A stretch of DNA of 8,719 nt from Candidatus Endonucleibacter bathymodioli (GTDB taxonomy: Bacteria; Pseudomonadota; Gammaproteobacteria; Pseudomonadales; Endozoicomonadaceae): the NCBI GenBank assembly GCA_030674915.1, contig JASXSV010000043.1:1-8719 (forward strand), written 5' to 3'. Shown piece after piece: positions 7,028 to 8,719 of the stretch; the stretch's first letter is position 1; every line of letters starts with the position of its first letter. Below the pieces are notes generated by a model. It was not told the DNA's origin and ran no database searches. It saw only the letters and a program-made list of their open reading frames with translations. Position numbers and translations under genes: made by a program.

Positions 7028-7828
7028 GTGATGGATGATCAGGAGATAATCTTTTCTCGGATTCCTAGTATTTGTCTCAATAATATTTTTTCTTATATTA
7101 GTGTTTATGATCTTTGTATGTTTTCAAGAACTTGTCATTTTGTAAGTAATATAATAGACGATCATTTTGCTATAGCTTCGATATGGAGCCTAGGGATGAA
7201 TAGGGAATGGGATGATAGCGATATATCCATCTTAAGTGCTAATGGCTCTCATATAGTGATGAGAAACATGGATGGTATTGCTAAAATATGGAGTCATAAT
7301 GGTGGTGGAGAATGGGTGGATAATGGGTGGAGAATGGGTGGAGAATGGGTGGAGAAAGCCACTATTGAAGCCGGTAAATCTTTTGTGCCAATTGCCATTA
7401 GTAGTAATGGTAGGCATGTGGTGTTCTCTTCTGTTAGAATTGGTGCAGCTAAAATATGGAGTCTGAGTAGAGCAGGGAAATGGGGAAAAAAAACCGTTAC
7501 AGTAACAAAGACGGCCAACTTCAGCGCTGATGACCTCCATGTCGTGTTGGGCTGTGGTATTGGAACCATTGAAATTTGGAGTTTGGATAATAAATGGGCT
7601 TGGACAAAGACAGCTTTTGCTAAGGTTCCCTTATCTCCCTTATCTCCCTTATCTCCCTTATCTCCTTCACGCACTCCAGTCCGCAATGCTAGATTTAGCA
7701 TAGATGGTTATCACATTATAGTTATCTCTGCGGAAGAGGAAGCCATGATATTTAAAATTAACGCTGCAGATAAGCCATTCCAGGCTATACTAGGGAATCG
7801 TCAAGCGAAGGATGATTCATTATCATAA
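7028..7828 (+). CDS. F-box domain protein with WD40-like repeats (possible host-directed effector)
   Basis: Residues 11-46 form an F-box (RIPSICLNNIFSYISVYDLC and on through TCHFVSNII), the eukaryotic motif that binds Skp1 in SCF ubiquitin ligases. Four WD40-like units follow at about 66-89, 120-146, 163-186 and 220-243. Each has a (S)xxGxHVV-type strand; the first three end in AKIWS or IEIWS, the fourth in MIFKI. A closed propeller usually needs about seven blades, so this is short or partial. Residues 92-110 come from an 11-bp tandem repeat and 201-213 from a PLS repeat. The start is GTG 7028 or ATG 7031, both with only weak GAG upstream; the true N-terminus may be at 6920 (see that entry). 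Bacterial F-box proteins are mostly effectors or products of transfer from hosts. A role in steering host ubiquitination is inference. It lies between two transposon relics and its codon use is AT-rich like the rest. Confidence 0.7.
   Translation: MMDDQEIIFSRIPSICLNNIFSYISVYDLCMFSRTCHFVSNIIDDHFAIASIWSLGMNREWDDSDISILSANGSHIVMRNMDGIAKIWSHNGGGEWVDNGWRMGGEWVEKATIEAGKSFVPIAISSNGRHVVFSSVRIGAAKIWSLSRAGKWGKKTVTVTKTANFSADDLHVVLGCGIGTIEIWSLDNKWAWTKTAFAKVPLSPLSPLSPLSPSRTPVRNARFSIDGYHIIVISAEEEAMIFKINAADKPFQAILGNRQAKDDSLS
7303..7355 (+). repeat. 11-bp tandem repeat (GGGTGGAGAAT type) within the F-box gene
   Basis: GGTGG recurs at 7304, 7315, 7326, 7337 and 7348, giving about five units of 11 bp with few differences (one GATAAT variant). 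Because 11 is not a multiple of 3, successive units are read in all three frames, giving GGEWVDNGWRM then GGEWVEK. Removing three units (33 bp) would leave NGGGEWVEKAT, the plausible ancestral text between two WD-like blades. Gain or loss of one or two units would shift the frame. Confidence 0.85.
7628..7666 (+). repeat. 9-bp CCCTTATCT tandem repeat encoding Pro-Leu-Ser
   Basis: Four perfect copies of CCCTTATCT (7628-7663) are followed by a partial CCT. The unit is in frame, so copy-number change only lengthens or shortens a PLS linker at residues 201-213, between the third and fourth WD-like units. Confidence 0.9.
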
Positions 7829-8086
7829 GTAAAACAGTAATAAAACGTAAAATATAGAAGCTGAGTTAAACTGTAATAAGCTTGTATTGTGTCTTTCTTG
7901 ATGCCTACGTACTGTATTTAAAGTGTCAAGTTATGACAAGGCATAAATGGTACTATGAGTTAAAGTTTATATGTATTAGCATTATAATTAGTCCCTACTT
8001 CCACAACAACCGATATAGTTGGAATGGATTTGAGAGTTGTATGCTCTTAGGCTGTAACAACTAGGTTGGCATATATGGAACCCTTT
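7829..8086. other. AT-rich gap without recognisable gene
   Basis: An open frame from about 7882 to 8064 encodes 60 residues rich in Tyr, Cys and Ile. It has no known motif, no ribosome site and a composition expected of AT-rich non-coding DNA, so I do not call it a gene. No terminator hairpin is evident after the F-box stop. Confidence 0.45.
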
Positions 8087-8676
8087 GCAAAAAAACTAAA
8101 TCTAGCAGAACGATGTCAAGTGTAATATCTATGATAGCTCAATTTTTCTGCACGCAAGATTGGCGATAAGGTTGGTAGCTTTAACAAGGCCTTATACCCA
8201 GAGAATAAAACAATACCATCCCAGATAATGCCCGTGAAAGCAGTGTGTAGTTGTGTAAGAGGCCGCTAAATGTCACAAAAGGGTTGGCCATAAAGAGTAG
8301 GCAGGTGAAATCCCAGTTCGGCTAGGATATTAGTTATAAGGTAGAGCAAATTGGAGAAAGGATGAGTCTAGAGTCTTTTTATGAGGTTATTAGTTATCAA
8401 CCCATCTAGGCAAAATATCTGGAGTAACATACTCACAGCGTTATCGGCAAAGCAAGGGTATTAAGGCTGAATGCGTGGATATTGGCGAGCAGCCTGATGA
8501 TACATACGTGAAGAATATCGGTTACTGATGATGATACCAATGATTTGCTACGTCGGTTCTTTCCAAGTGAAATTAATATTGGAAGTTTGTTAAGTTAAGG
8601 AATTGATCATGCTAAATTTCTAATTAATATTTGGCCACAAAAAAATTTAAGATGTTTGAATCAGATAGTGGTGTTA
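8087..8676 (+). pseudogene. IS30-family transposase remnant with internal deletion
   Basis: Pieces of an IS30 transposase appear in order through many stops and frame changes. LNLAERCQV and FSARKIGDK (from about 8096 to 8170) match the N-terminal helix-turn-helix (LxxxERxQI...GxSxRxIA). VEQIGERMSLESFYEVI (about 8348-8398) matches SPEQIxGRL...SHExIYxYI. RYRQSKGIKAECVDIGEQPD (8439-8498) matches the linker before the catalytic core (RVDIDERP). DDTNDLLRRFFPSEINIG (from about 8529) and INIWPQKNL match the C-terminus (ENTNGLLRRFFPKG...NNRPRKxLGY). The stretch between the last two, which should hold the first two catalytic Asp residues, is missing, so a deletion of several hundred bases is inferred. 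The last 43 bases of the window after it show nothing recognisable. Confidence 0.78.
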
Positions 8677-8719
8677 TTTGGCAAGCCTTTGTTACTGATG
8701 ACGGTAATCTATGGCATAA

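Noticed and set aside
7232..7701. Minus-strand and second-frame open readings over the F-box gene, including GDK repeats
   Set aside because: They are shadows kept open by the tandem repeats; the plus-strand frame has the coherent domain content.
7882..8064. 60-codon open frame after the F-box gene
   Set aside because: No ribosome site, no motif and a Tyr/Ile/Cys-rich composition expected of chance AT-rich frames.

Overview
This AT-rich window looks like the origin-proximal part of a gammaproteobacterial chromosome that is losing genes and filling with dead insertion sequences. Four intact housekeeping genes, all on the minus strand, run mnmG - rsmG - parA - parB (4882 down to 570). That order (gidA-gidB-parA-parB) is the classical origin-linked cluster. 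The MnmG N-terminus ([15 protein letters not shown]) resembles the Pseudomonas/Oceanospirillales type. Degenerate IS5 and IS30 transposases and an F-box protein of eukaryotic style suggest a host-associated or intracellular bacterium, perhaps near Endozoicomonas-like symbionts. That placement is inference; no rRNA or other marker is present.

Layout: 2-358 is the 3' end of a dead IS5-type transposase and its probable terminal repeat. 359-569 is AT-rich with no gene. 570-4882 holds the parB, parA, rsmG and mnmG operon, with a candidate promoter at 4938-4966. 4967-5489 has no recognisable gene. 5490-5900 is a candidate replication origin: four perfect TTATTAC repeats plus one variant in an AT-rich tract, then exact and near-exact DnaA boxes and three TACTAG hexamers at 11-bp spacing. 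5941-6794 is a second, different and badly frameshifted IS5-family relic with a recognisable right end. 6828-7828 holds short membrane or signal-peptide-like reading frames followed by an F-box plus WD40-like gene. 7829-8086 has no gene I can identify. 8087-8676 is an IS30-family relic with an internal deletion.

The housekeeping block is coherent: MnmG modifies the tRNA wobble uridine, RsmG methylates 16S rRNA, and ParA/ParB segregate the newly replicated origin region, which appears to lie just upstream of mnmG. The genes usually found beyond the cluster (mnmE/yidC on one side, atp genes on the other) are absent; transposon debris lies on both flanks.

The most unusual locus is the F-box gene. 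Its body is in the same frame as an upstream signal-peptide-like segment, separated from it by one TAG codon. The body also carries two internal tandem repeats. One has an 11-bp unit, so any change in copy number other than a multiple of three would break the frame. The gene may be a decaying or switchable member of a secreted effector family that acts on host ubiquitin ligases; this function is inferred from domain type only.
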